A stretch of 64,000 nt of DNA from Aquatica leii. Lineage: Eukaryota; Arthropoda; Insecta; Coleoptera; Lampyridae. Position numbers and translations under genes: made by a program. The notes under the pieces were generated by a model, which was not told where the DNA came from, did not search any database, and saw nothing but the letters and a program-made list of their open reading frames with translations. Location: NCBI GenBank assembly GCA_035610365.1, contig CM069439.1:8308001-8372000 (forward strand), in the 5' to 3' direction. This document shows, in pieces, positions 21,063 through 33,169 of the stretch; within the stretch, counting starts at the first letter, position 1, and every line of letters begins with the position of its first letter.

Positions 21063-24000
21063 TTGTGTCTTCTAATATAAAATATTGCAACTTCTGTGTA
21101 GTGTATTACCTACGACAGTGCCAAAAGTTTTCTAGATTGGACAATTGCGTTATAGACGCTGAATGTGGCGTATAGTCTTAAACCGTCACTGGTCTTAGGA
21201 ACCCGCGTACACCTAAAAGGTTCAATTATTACGTAAAACGTGTTGGCGCGTCTTACTCTTACCAAACATTTTAATTGTCAATTTAAATATTTGTTTTCGT
21301 CGTATTGTACACTATGGTAGCTTTACACATCAATCTTATGATAATATTGTTATTGTCTGCATTCCAACCAAGGCTACGATTATAGTAAACTTGCATTCCG
21401 ATCTCAGCCATCTGAGCATGATTCAGCAGCTGACTACATATATCTTATATATGTATACAACGTATCGTTTACAAGTTGTTATCGTAATGTAGTATTTTCT
21501 TCAAACCTTGCACTTATTTAATTTTAGCCATAACACGCAAACAAATTTGTAGAATGTTTCATGAATAATCGAATGAACATAAAATTTGAAATATTTGCAA
21601 AAACCCACAAAGTCTTTTTTAGATTTAAACAATCGATACGAAGTTTGGTCACATGGTAAATGTGGAAAGGCAGTGGCCCCTGTAATATAGACGATAATTC
21701 AAAAGAACGTTTGATGAGCAAATAAATGATGAGGTGTATTAACATTAACACATAATACAGATACAACGGAACTTCTAATTTATTATTAAAATGATTTTGA
21801 TAAGAAACCGAAAAGGGGGGGAAATAAACAAAACTTTTGTAGAAAGAAATCACACGAGACAAGAAAAAATAAAACTCGCAATACATCGTAAAAAAAGCTA
21901 GGCATAGTCTTTTAAAAATAAAATATTCAGATGTGATTTAAAAGAAATGTGTAATCACTAAAGAATGTAAAAATGTTTTTTCGAAGCTTGCAATTTTCAG
22001 ATTTTAAAATTTTAATAGCCTTTACTATTTTGTAAAGAAAGTAAGTACTACTTCCTGGAGCTAGTTTGTATTGATAATAAAATAAACAAACTTGTGCCTG
22101 TGCTTGTCCAAAAAGGACTAATTACTTCAAGTTTGGTTTTTGACAATCCTACATTTAAGTCTTTATGAATGAGAATTATTGCGCATTGAAGTTACTTAAA
22201 AATGCTTTTAACATTCTTGTACGCTTTTATGCGTATTAAAATTTCTCAGAAAATACAAGTCTTCGTTGTGCTTTTTCGTGTATTTGTTGGCTTATTTTTC
22301 TCTCTGGATTATAAAAGTGGTTTTGCATTATTTACTTTTACCTTCATCCTAACATAAAATTTGTTGCCACATAATGTATATTGTTTGTCTTATTTTAAGA
22401 GAATTACTTTCAGTTTGTAGTTTTCAGATTTCTTTGAACTAATAGTGACAATACTACATATGTTCTAAAAAAGTTAAAAATTATCCTGGAATTACTAGTA
22501 CAGTGCATAACCGCTCGTTGGAGTCACGGATAATGTTATTACTTTGTCAAAGAACGGGCCGGACGTATGCTACTACATAGAAAAAAAACATCGTTTATAG
22601 TAATCATCATTTCGGTTTATGTCATCAATTTCCTTTTCAAGTTTTCTTTTCTATAAATTCTATATAAGAATAATAACTTATTTTACAAGTCTGATTATCA
22701 GTAATCGTCGGTGTGCCGTCTAAAATTAGCATGCGCCGCGTCAACTCTTTAACTTTTCTTAGTTGATTGAATCAGTTTCCTTTTAACACTTTGCAATAGC
22801 TGACCTAATAAAGGGGTGTGATCTTCGAATTTAAAAAAATTTACAACAATATGATAACTAAAAATTACTTAGTAGACTGCTACTGCGCAGTTAAAAATTA
22901 TGCGCCGATGATAAGAATAATTAAAAACAGTTTTGCATATTTAGCTTTATTTTTGCAACTTATTTATTTATTCAAGTACCTATTTTGACTGACATACGTA
23001 GCATTACCCAATCTAAACATTTTAAAATAATGTGCAGTCTTTAGAATAACAATTTAATTAAACTACGTCTTATCGCTTATGTGATAACATTATTTTTATT
23101 TTGGCGTCAGTAAACCCACGAAAATAAATGTGTAGTTCGTAGAACTAAATTAAACATCAGAACATTCTTTTTGATTTCTTTTTATTTATGGCGTCAACAA
23201 ATTATTTAATGCAACAGTTACGTAATTTGGCTCAAAATTAGATTTTTTTAACGTTTTATTAGAATTAGAATTTTGACATTTTTCTTGATGCTGTAAGTTC
23301 ACTCTCTAAATTAATTCAGATACAGGCTGTATGTATTTACTCTTTTTTAACCAATAAATATGTTTTTTCTCTAACATTGAATTTTGTTATCATTCGGTTA
23401 TTGTTATCAAAAACCCCACGTTTCAATGTGATTCTATTAATCGGCGTTCACTGTACTACATTATTAGATTTAATAAACTAACTTTGAAACCTACAGATAA
23501 AAGTTCTCGCACTTTCGCTTTAGTCTAGAACGAAATTGGATCACTAAAGCCTGGTCTAGACAAAATTCGCCCAAATTGAGAAATCTCTTACAATAGAATA
23601 AAATCGTTTTTCTAAGAAGGTGCAAACTGAGTGTTTCACAATTCGCTTTCGCACGCCAAAGTTTCCATTGACGGGATTTTGTTTATTGTAAGATTCTTTT
23701 CTACGAGACTATTCTCTAGTTTATAATGATGGCTTTAGAATTTTGATGATATAAAATCGGATGCTTGATAATGAAGATTTTTGTGTTGTTTTAAATGAGT
23801 CAATATCGATTTGTCGAATATGATAGAAATCAAATTTATTTGGATTAGCTGTACTATCAAAGTTTTACATAATTTTACATACCTTTTTTAAGGATATTAA
23901 TTGTGCTCGTTATATCTATTTTGATTCTTTCTATAACGTAATTTTTATTTCAACATCCTGAGGGTGTTCGCCGTAAACCAGCACCAACTTGCAGCCACAA

Positions 24001-24800
24001 ATCTGTCGCTAAATTGCGCCGGTTTTTCGACAACTTGACGCCATTGTACAATGGATTAACCCTACGTTTTAAAACGTTTCGGTTTACAAATATTTTCTAA
24101 GTACTGCTAAATATGGTTATCTTGAGTATACAGAAAACAATGCATACCATTTCGAACAAAATCATAAAATTCTTTAAATAATTATCCTAAGAATTACTAG
24201 AATTACGTTATTCCATTTGAAAACAAAATTTTAAATCTGCAAATGCCAATCATAACCACTATTACTCAGCTTATGACGAAAAATTTTACTACAAAAGTAC
24301 TTATTCTCTAGTTAGTATAATTGTTCAATCAAATTTTTGTACATAACGTAATTTGCAATTGAAGTAGATTAAAGTATTTACTTCGTTAAATGTTTTTTTT
24401 CGTAATTTAATCACTATGGAAAACAGTACTTAAATTGTCGTTTACAAAATAATTGTAATTGTAATTTAGTAATCGGTTTGTTAAGAGTTCATTGGTAAAA
24501 AATATAAACATTATATTTCATTAATATTAAATAAATTGCATTGAAATACTCCCTACGATTCGTAATTCAGTTACTTACACAAAACAGTACTTAATTGCTG
24601 TTGAAATAATTCTAATTGTATTCAGTAGTCTTGTTGAAAAAGTTTTAACTTAATTTTATAAAAACTCTCCAAATTTAACCTTTTTTTAAGTAGTTGTGTT
24701 TGAAGTTCTCAAAATGTTCGTTTACGATTTTTATAGTTTCTTCATTTATTGATAACTTTCCTCCTAATATTTTTTAATCGTAGTTATATCGCGTTCAGGT
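21063..24800. other. Intergenic, no gene recognised
   Basis: Strongly AT-rich. A 120-codon minus-strand open stretch (21886-21524) encodes a Phe/Tyr/Leu-rich sequence (YLYYVLMLIHLIIYLLI) that looks like chance translation of AT-rich DNA. A more GC-rich patch at 23955-24070 was also checked and gave no convincing exon. Confidence 0.4.
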
Positions 24801-24807
24801 AAGAGAC

Positions 24808-24858
24808 GGCGACGTTTCGTGTCGTTATATTGTGCCGCTCTTCATCACAGCCACTATT
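24808..24858 (-). ncRNA. Hammerhead-like motif, related to 37149-37195
   Basis: The minus strand reads GTGGC, then TGTGATGAAG, a poorly paired stem region, CACGAAACGTCGCC. It lines up base for base over most of its length with the minus strand of 37149-37195. GAAACGTC and UGAUGA are kept and GGC/GCC can pair as helix I, but the base before UGAUGA is not the required C. Confidence 0.3.
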
Positions 24859-24912
24859 TTATTGAAAAAACAAAATCACATGAAATCTTCACGGTCTCGT
24901 TCTCAAAGTAAT

Positions 24913-25018
24913 TGTCAACTTCGAGACAATAACTGAAGGATGTGGAACCTTCTCGACCCGGATAAAAGTAATATATAAAAAGTATTCAAAGGAAGCTGAT
25001 GTCAGATTTTGAATTATC
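24913..25018 (+). repeat. Left direct repeat (probable LTR start)
   Basis: TGTCAACTTCGAGACAATAA, then TCTCGACCCGGATAA and GGAAGCTGATGTCAG. It matches 27637-27745 with scattered changes. Both start TGTC, as LTRs do. The repeat at right overlaps the end of the CCCH reading frame, so coding sequence may run into the LTR. Confidence 0.55.
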
Positions 25019-25019
25019 T

Positions 25020-27010
25020 AGACAACAGGATTGTAGTTGGAAAATCGTTTGAAGATATCTGAACAACTTAAAATATGTGTTCCAACGACTGCGAGGGCAA
25101 ATCTAAAACTAAGCCCAAAAAAGTGCCATGTATTTAAGAAAGAAGTACAATACATTGGCGACGTCGTATCTAGGAGTAAAGACTAAACAAAGTCTGAGCA
25201 GTGCAAGCATGGCCAAGACCGATGGACAAGCATCAACTTCGCAGTTTTCTTGGGTTGTGCACCTATTATAGACGATTTGTACCTGAATTTGCTAACATTG
25301 CCAAACCTTTGACAAAATTGACAAAAGAAAGAGTAGAATTTAGATGGAATGAAGACTCCGAAATGCTTTCCAACAACTAAAACAAGCCCTAGTCACTTCG
25401 TCGATTTTAAGTTATCCAAGAGAAGATGGAAACTTTTTCGATACCGATGCAAGTAATCTGGCCATGGGTGCAGTCGTTTCGAAAGTGCAAGATGGACAAG
25501 AAAAAGTCATTGCATGTTTTGGTAAACCTTGTCCAGGCCAGAAAGAAATTACTGCGTGATTAGGAAAGAGCTGTTAGCAATCGTCAAGTTCATAGAACAC
25601 TTTTACAAATATTTGAATGGACCAAAAAAATTTACCACGCCGCTTTGAAATGGCTATTGCATTTTTGTAATCCTGAAAGACAAGTGGCAAGATGGATCGA
25701 GAGACTTCATGACTACGACACAGAACACCGTGCCGGAAGTAGTCAACAGAACGCTGATGCTTTGTCCAGAAGACAATGTCCGGCCGACTGTAGCCATTGT
25801 TCGCTACTTGAAGAAAAGATTGAATGTCTCCGAAGAACTACTACGGTTGATGACAAGTGAGAACCTGAGCAGTTGCGTCGCGAACATAAAAACGATCCCC
25901 ACATAGGAGTACCCCTGAACTGGAAAGCAAACGGCCGACAACCAACCTGGAAAGAAGTGAGTGCTTTAGACAGAATCAAAGCATACTGAGCGCAGTGGAA
26001 CTCTTTGATATTCGAAGACGGTCTTCTTCAGCGATACCTAGATAGTGTCAAGGGCACAGAAAACAGAGTGCAGTTGGTAGTGTCGAAGAGCCGAGTGTTG
26101 CAGCATCTGCACTATGATGCATCAGTGGAATACTTTGGAGTAAAAAACATATTAGAGAAAGTTCGAAAAATATTCTACTGGGTGAACTGCAAAGAAGATG
26201 TCATGAAATGGTGTCCTAAGTGCATGGTTTGCGCATCAAAAAATGGTTCAGCGAAAAAGCGCAAAGCACCAATGAAACCTGGGAAACCCTTTGGATAGAG
26301 ATTGTCATCGCTAAGCGGGTTCCAGAATCTGATTCGGGAGACAAATAATCCTGGCAGCGATGAATTGTTTCACGAAATAGACGGGGGATTTCTTCCTCTA
26401 TACACAATCAAGAATCAGCTACAGTCTTAGACGTATTAGTGAAAGAGTTTTTCTGACGATTTGTAGTTCCGTTGGAATTATATTCCGACCAAGGCAACTC
26501 TGAGTCTGCGCTGTTTCAAGTAGTTTGATGACTGTTAGAAATTAAGAAAACTGGGACGATGCCTCTTCATCCTAAATCTGATGGCATGGTTGAACAAACG
26601 TATCAAACAATGGGAAAGTGCTTAATCCAAGTAGTGTCTAAACACCAAAGAGACTGGGATCAGTACTTTTACCTTTTCCTAATGGCATACCGATTATCAG
26701 ATCGCGAAAGAACAGGCCAAACACCATCCTATGTCATGCTGGGTCGCAAGAAACGACTGCCATGCGACCTCCAGTTTGAACCATGAACGGAAGAAGAAAT
26801 TGCTGAAGAAGACTACGCCACCAAGCTGTCGCCTGGCGACATGGTATGGTTTGATAATCCTCAATGAAGACGTGGTTTGTCGCCCGAAGCTGCAGAGGTA
26901 ATGTGAGGGCCCTTATGAAGTCGTGCAGCGTATTAATGACGTCATCTTTGCATCCGAAAACCAAAGTGGCCCATATCGATCGTCTAATCCCGTTTGCTGG
27001 CGATAACAAC
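25020..27010 (+). pseudogene. Gypsy pol remnant: RT thumb, RNase H, integrase
   Basis: Readable in shifting frames are VVGKSFEDI and KYVFQRLR (after the RT YLDD), NLKLSPKKCHVFKKEVQYIG, LGLCTYYRRFVPEFANIAKP, the RNase H DTDASNLAMGAVVSK and KWLLHFCNPERQVARWIERL with EHRAGSSQQNADALSR. The integrase HHCC finger region follows: LQHLHYDASVEYFGVKNILE, then WCPKCMVCASKNG. After a decayed core, MPLHPKSDGMVEQTYQT, QRDWDQYFYLFLMAYR and ERTGQTPSYVMLGRKKRLPC are clear. LSPGDMVWFDNPQ, CEGPYEVVQRINDVIF and VAHIDRLIPFAGDN form the integrase C-terminal part. The type resembles the 412/mdg1 branch, from memory. Confidence 0.75.
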
Positions 27011-27708
27011 GTTACGCAAGCCCAGGTCCGAACCAGGATAATCACAAGGAGAACCAGAAATCGAGTCAATAAAATAGACTTCGATAAGCTTATGAGCATG
27101 TACGTGGGTTCTGGAAAAGCTAGGTTTGGAGTTACAACCAAGGAACAACAAAACATGTTGCAAACAAAAAAAGATTACGCCATCGCACATTGTGTGAGCG
27201 GGAATCTTGAAATATCCAGAGGGGTTGCAGTCGTATTTAAGAAAAAAGCTTGAACGGTTAGATGAACTACGAAGACAGCAACCAGCGTAATTACGTGATG
27301 ACCAACGCTTCATTTTCTATCTGAAGTACTCACGGCTTTGCACGTTATACAAAAATCTGTGACGAGCATTATGAGATATTAAGAGAGAAATGGAGTCCCA
27401 CAATATTAAGAAATTGGCAGCACCCAAGCTTGGATATAACTGAACAACTGAATTGGAGGACAGTTTGAAATATGTTGGAGTTCGTCTTCCGAGGAACAGA
27501 CGTTCAAGTGTTGGTCTGCAGTTACCATCCAAGTAGAATACCGGGTCACGAAAAGTTCATTGACTGCTACTGTTATGCTCAAGGAAGTTGCCAAAATGGA
27601 GAGAGCTGTCACTATCGCCACAATTCTCTCTACCGGTGTCGCATTAACTTCGACACAATAACCGAAGGATGTAGAACATTCTCGGCCCAGATAACAAAAA
27701 AATATTAA
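26864..27708 (+). pseudogene. OARD1/TARG1-like macro domain and CCCH zinc finger, fused behind integrase
   Basis: One uninterrupted frame (26864-27253) joins the integrase tail (VAHIDRLIPFAGDN) to DYAIAHCVSGNLEISRGVAV, the ADP-ribose-binding start of an OARD1-type macro domain. One extra A in the run at 27242-27247 breaks the frame. The next frame continues KKKLERLDELRRQQPA, then RFIFYLKYSR, REMESHNIKKLAAPKLG and, after a further shift, LNWRTV. NMLEFVFRGTDVQVLVCSYH then ends the fold in the frame 27472-27708. A CCCH finger, CYAQGSCQNGESCHYRH (C-x5-C-x5-C-x3-H), follows. The GCGLD-type loop with the catalytic Asp is destroyed. Known members remove ADP-ribose from proteins; a role here is inference. 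Confidence 0.7.
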
Positions 27709-27745
27709 AAGTATTAAAAAGAAGCTGTCAGTTTTCAATTTAGTA
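27637..27745 (+). repeat. Right direct repeat (probable LTR start)
   Basis: TGTCGCATTAACTTCGACAC, then GAAGGATGTAGAACATTCTC and GAAGCTGTCAG match 24913-25018. The CCCH frame stops within it, at 27706-27708. The end of the LTR was not located. Confidence 0.55.
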
Positions 27746-28014
27746 GTAGTATTAAGAAAACTTTGTCACTTTAAATAAATAAGTGATTAACGTGTGTGCT
27801 AAGATTAATAAAGTGCATGTGCTAGTGAAAAATAAATACGGCGTTGTAAGTGCACGTGTTTTTAATATAAACAAATACCGGTTTAGATAAACAGAAGTTA
27901 TCCGTAGGCATTATTTTTCGAGTGCGTATCATAACTTGCAAACCACTCCGCTATTTGCACCTATTTCTATTCGGGTACATGCATGAAATCTAGAGCGAAA
28001 ATGTGTATTATTGC

Positions 28015-29345
28015 CATAAGACATAAAGTGGCGTTTCAATGATAACCTGCAAAAAATTATAAATGATAGTAGCTATGTTTTTACAAGAGAAATATATGAT
28101 CAAATACTTAAAGGCAGCAGAATTAACGGTGAGACAATTTCTCCAAAACAAAGGCGACAGTTAAAAAGGTACGATATTTTAAAAATTGGTATAAACAAAA
28201 ACCGAATAGAGCGCAATACATAAGAGATTACGAGGTATGTTATTTGTTGTTTGTTCGACGCACTTATGATTCTCCAAACCGACAATGGCAGAGAATTTGC
28301 AAACCTTGTTGAACTATGGCCCAGTGCAATGCTGGTTCATAAAAAACCTCACCCTTCGCAAAGCCAAGGGTCTATAGAGAGAACGAACAAGATTTAAAGG
28401 ACATGCTAGTTACGTGGTTGGCTAACGAAAAGACAACTAAATGGTCTGAAAGTCTGTGATTTGTGCAAAGTAACAAAAATCGTTCCCTGCATATAAAAAT
28501 AAGTAAAAGTTCTTATGAAACTATGGTACGTCTCTAAAGATCGCTTTCAAAACTTCGTCACTTTGTAATGACGACCATTGAAACAGAAGAAGACTACTAA
28601 AGTTGTTTGATCAGAAAAATTCAGATGAATATTTGCGTTTAGTGGAGGAAGATTGTTTGACAAACAGAAGAAATACCGAAAATGAAGAAGAGAAAAATGT
28701 GTGTACGATATGCGAAAAAGAAATTTCAAATACTCATAAATGTTCAGTTTGTTACTTTACTACCTATTCATACTATTTGCCGGTAAGCTAACAAAGGTGA
28801 TGGAGTGAATGAGTAAAGCATTATATAATATAACTGATGTTTACGAAGTGAAAAAATAAGCAACGTACGATACATGGCTAAAAGTGGACTGAAAAAGCCA
28901 ACCAAGAAAATGAGTTCCCTTTCGACAAAGTTACCAAAGTTACTGTTATTGTACGAATACCTAATATTGACAGAGGTAGGCTTGCACCAAGAAATGTGTT
29001 AAGCTGTTGTACTCGGTATTAACGACTCCGGACTTGATTAGCTTGATAGGTGAATAAATTCAGATTAAGTATTTAACGTAATTTTCAAACCATTTTCAGG
29101 AACGAGAGATGGAACTTTGTAATCGATGTATTGTCGTAATGAGTTTACATTAGCCGACTCTGACTTAATTATATTTCATTGGTTTCATCAACGTCTGTAT
29201 CTCTTCGAGCTGCTTCTAGTTTAGAATCTGGATCGAAACAGGGCTTTATACAGTGTAATTGCAAATCTTATTACATCGACAAAAAATGAGAGTGTAGAGC
29301 CAAGAAATTGTCGTATGTGGCCGCAAATTTCACAACAACAGTTTC
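28015..29345 (+). pseudogene. KRBA2-like integrase-derived gene, decayed
   Basis: Readable pieces, in the order I remember for KRBA2-like proteins, are: QKIINDSSYVFTREIYDQIL and QRRQLKRYDILKIG (28045-28190), ILQTDNGREFANLVELWP of the integrase core (28268-28321), KKPHPSQSQGSIERTNK, MLVTWLANEKTTKWSESL, NVCTICEKEISNTHKCSVC (a Cys-pair zinc motif, 28699-28755), VTVIVRIPNIDRGRLAPRNV (28940-29000), YCRNEFTLADSD, and SVSLRAASSLESGSKQGFIQ with CNCKSYYIDKK and CRAKK near 29260-29320. The segment between 28200 and 28268 has lost much of the core. There are many stops. The catalytic TDNG Asp and the SIERTN Glu region are still visible. Confidence 0.6.
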
Positions 29346-30820
29346 TGTAAAAATAAGTAAGTCTTTGGTATGCCATTAAGGTAACAGAGAAGCATCTATA
29401 GTTAAGTAGTAAACGTTTTTTGTTGCATGTTTTGATATTTTTAATTATTTTTTTTATTTTGATATTACCTTGTACATACATAAACAATAAAAATATTTTT
29501 GCATATTAAATCGGTTTTTGCACTGAATGCGTTCAGGTCTACAACCGTTTATTAAAACATCTAAGATTGTCGAGTTCGAAAAACCAAAATTGTGGCATGT
29601 ATTTATGGGATACAAAACTACATCTGACTCAAAGTTTGGTTTTTACAGTCGTATAGATGGTTTGTTTCATTTAGCCTATGTAACATTTGTAGCAATCGTT
29701 ACAGGTGATTTTGTATACGAACATTATGTACATCGCGGATACTTTATTTTTGTATGTAGCATGTTATATAGTGTTTTTACCATATTTACTAATTTTAATG
29801 TTTGTTTTATAGTATTCATTTATGAATCATAATTTTTTTTAGTATTAAAATAAAATACAACTTTATATAATTTTTTACTTTTAGTAATTCTCAAATATAA
29901 TACATTTTAAAAGTAATTGTTGTAATTTGTAATTCAATTACATTCTCAATTTTTAACAATTTTATGTTTTCATTTACTAATTTCAAAAATACTATAAGAC
30001 TTTTTAAAACCTAATAGAAAATGTTAGTTTGTTTGTCTAACGATTTCATACATGCGGAAGACTGTAAGCCGCAACTTTCCTGTGTATGTCTAAAAACGGT
30101 TTCAACTGGTTTCAGTCGATTAAAGTGTAATTTTAAATTTGTTGTAGAACAACCTATTTCGAACGACACTCTTCCTTTGAATAGAAAATTTTGTAGTTCA
30201 TTTTATTCCATTAGTAATGTGATCAATATGTGATACCAAGTTAATAGAACACAGGGTCAGAGGTGGAGGGTACAGAAACTGTATATGACTTAGAACGAAC
30301 GTTGTTGGTCTTGACTAAATGCAACAGTAATTTTCATTACTATATCTTTTTTGAACATATAGTTATCATGAAATAATGAACTTAAAGTACGAACAGCAGT
30401 AACCTGTTTTCTAATTAAATTACGCTTTTTATTCGAGATATCTCGTAACTCCAAGGACGTTCAAAGTGCTTTCATCGTCATCGTTTTAATCTGCACGAAG
30501 ATATCATGATCGCGTTTTGATACACAAGAATGTCTTCTAGTGCATTCTTGGTTTATCCATAGAAGTGTTACCAAACACACATGTTCAGAATTTAAATAAA
30601 GGTACTTGGTTCTCTAGTAAGTTTTGAAAAAAATAAAGATACGCCGCTGTATGTGACCCTGTTTATTATTTTTATTATGAATTAATCTTTATAAAGTAGC
30701 GGGTATAACGTATTAAATTTTCTAAACAAATATAATCAAATTTTTTTATTACCAAGTATGATAACACGTTAATTAAAAAAACGTCTTAAGTACTCTTTTT
30801 GATTTAACTAATATATAAAT
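29346..30820. other. Intergenic upstream of the P450 gene
   Basis: Two short plus-strand open stretches (29527-29832, 101 codons; 30021-30233, 70 codons) have no family resemblance I can see. The first has hydrophobic stretches (LFHLAYVTFVAIVTGDFV). They are more likely chance frames than genes. No RNA gene was seen. Confidence 0.4.
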
Positions 30821-30870
30821 TACGAATCTGTGACCATAATCTTATTGTCACGGTTCTTTTTTAGAGAGGA

Positions 30871-33109
30871 ATGCTTCTCATATTGTTCTTGCTCCTTATA
30901 ATATCTCCATTTGCCTTTTCATTTGCGAAGTGGTACCGCCGTTATAGAAGACGAAAGGTATTCATTGATAAAATCCCTGGACCTCCGTCGATGCCAATTT
31001 TAGGACATACTCTAAAACTATTTAGATCTGCAGGTGAGTTTAAAATCTAATCTGTATATAATTTTTAAACATTTAAGTGACATTAGTTTTGAAAATTTGG
31101 AACAAATATTTTTAGTAATCTTTCGCTTTTGACAATATTGATAAATGAGATTTAGCCTTTTTTGTCAAAACAACCACCTTTAATATAAATTTCATTCTTT
31201 AGAACTACTCCTGCAAGTGCTACTGTACTAAAACTTATAATATTACAGTTAGAATTTAGAACAGTTTTAATTAAACACGATCTTAGGAGTAATCCGCGAA
31301 ATATAGTCTATACGTATAAATTTCAATTGCACCAAATAAAAAAATATAAAACGCTTATAAGATGAGCAATTTTTTATCTTAGTAACTGGCATACGTGTAA
31401 GTCTTATTTTTATGGTTTTATTGTTTCAGAACATTCTTGGAACTATTTTCAATTACAAAATCGAACGTTTTATCCATTGTACAAATTATGGAACGCGTTT
31501 GTACCTTTGGTAGGATTAATATCTCCAGACGACATAGAGGTAAATAAGTAATTTTGTGATTGCGTATAAAAATAGTTAGTTTTAGGTTTTGTTGTCAAGC
31601 AAGAAACATATGGAAAAGTCTAAAGTTTATAATTGGATGCAAGGATGGCTTGGTACTGGACTATTGACCAGCAAAGGTTGTATTACAACTTGACTTTTAA
31701 AATATTAACATCGGTACCTGCAGGGAGTAAGTGGCACTATAGAAGAAAACTATTGACTCCCGCGTTTCATTTTGGCATTCTTCAACAATTTTCGAAAACA
31801 ATAATAGAGCAAAGCGATTTACTCGTGGAAAGGCTTGGAGACGAATGTGACAAGTCGTTTACAGTTCTTGATCCTATTGTTGCGGATTTCACTCTTCACA
31901 CGATTTGTGGTATATCTTGCTTACCTTTTTTATTAATATATATTTTTGAATTGCAGAAACTGCAATGGGGACCAAGTTGGACAAAACAGACAAATCAGTC
32001 ACAGAATACATACAAGCAATTTACGAGTAAGTGTGTACAATTATTGCTTTTTTGTGTTAAAAAACTATTTTTAGCATAGGTCAAGTATTGATACACAGAG
32101 TAGGGCGACCTTGGTTATTTTTTGAATTTTTTTATAAATTTACCACATTAAGGAAACTAGAAATGAAGTTAATAAAAATCTTGCACACATTTTCGAGGTC
32201 TGTCATAGAAAATAGACAGCAATTTTTTAATGAAACGATTACTCGTCCAAATAATACTTCTAAAGCTAAAGAGCGTATGGCGTTACTAGATTTGCTGATA
32301 TCGGTCAAGAATAATGGCGCGATTATTGATGATGAAGGAATAAGAGAAGAAGTTGATACGTTTATGTTTGAGGTGTGACTTTAACTTTTAGTTAATGTTT
32401 TACAGATTTGTTTTTAGGGACACGACACTACGGCTTCGGGAATTTTATTTGCTCTATTACTTTTATCCAATCATTCAGACGTACAAGTATAAAAATTAAG
32501 TTTCTTAGTTTTCATAAAATTAACGTTTTGTAATTTTAGGAAAAAATTTGTCGGGAGATTAAAGAAGTCATGGGGTATTCTAAACGTCAGTTTACTTTCT
32601 CAGACTTACAAAACATGCAATACTTAGAAATGGTTATTAAAGAATGCTTACGTCTATTTCCTAGCGTTCCTCTCATTGCTAGAACAACTGAATCTGATTT
32701 GATGACTGCGTCTGGATATGTGATTCCAGCTGATACCATAGTACACGTGCACATATACGGCTTGCATCATCATCCCTTAATTTATCCTGACCCAGAGAAA
32801 TTTGACCCAGAAAGATTTTCTCCGGAAAACTCTAAAGGGCGCCATCCATTTGCCTACATTCCTTTTAGTGCCGGCCCTAGAAATTGTATAGGTATTAGTA
32901 AAAATAAAACAAAACAAAAACGATGTTTTTACCCAAAAGAAATTTTAGGTCAGAGATTTGCCATGCTGGAGCTTAAAAGTGCGGTAGCGGCAATAATACG
33001 TAATTTTATTTTATTGCCGGTAGAGTCTCCAAATGACGTTCCATTTATCCTCCACTTTGTACTAAAAAGTACGAGGACCACTAATGTAAAATTAAGAAGA
33101 CGGACATGA
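30871..33109 (+). CDS. Cytochrome P450, CYP4 family, nine exons
   Basis: Exons: 30871-31033, 31430-31539, 31586-31676, 31724-31909, 31957-32026, 32075-32372, 32418-32486, 32540-32891, 32949-33109. All junctions are GT-AG, and the sum is 1,500 nt (499 residues), the normal length. The N-terminus MLLILFLLLISPFAFSF is an ER membrane anchor, followed by KIPGPPSMPILGH. Family marks are GWLGTGLLTSKGSKWHYRRK, the CYP4 helix-I signature EEVDTFMFEGHDTTAS, KECLRLFP (ExxR), DPEKFDPERF and the haem loop PFSAGPRNCIGQRFA with its Cys ligand. It should be an ER monooxygenase of fatty acids, hormones or xenobiotics; the substrate cannot be told. An AG just before the start (TTTTTTAG) suggests a 5'UTR intron. 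It looks intact. Confidence 0.92.
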
Positions 33110-33156
33110 TTATAGAAAAATTTTCTAAGTTTTAGTAATTTGTATACTAAGTTCAA

Positions 33157-33162
33157 AATAAA
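33157..33162 (+). promoter_or_regulatory. Polyadenylation signal of the P450 gene
   Basis: AATAAA lies 48 nt after the stop codon. Confidence 0.6.
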
Positions 33163-33169
33163 TTGATAT

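Larger units (their letters stand above)
24913..27745 (+). mobile_element. Degraded Ty3/gypsy element carrying a macro domain and CCCH finger
   Basis: The order is a repeat (24913-25018), RT thumb, RNase H, integrase, integrase C-terminal part, macro domain, CCCH finger, and the same repeat again (27637-27745). gag, protease and most of the RT are deleted. Many stops and shifts show age. Confidence 0.75.

Noticed and set aside
21524-21886. 120-codon minus-strand frame with hydrophobic stretches
   Set aside because: Composition is what AT-rich DNA gives by chance; no motif and no gene context.
29527-29832. 101-codon plus-strand frame with possible membrane segments
   Set aside because: No family resemblance, low-complexity surroundings and no splice context to extend it.
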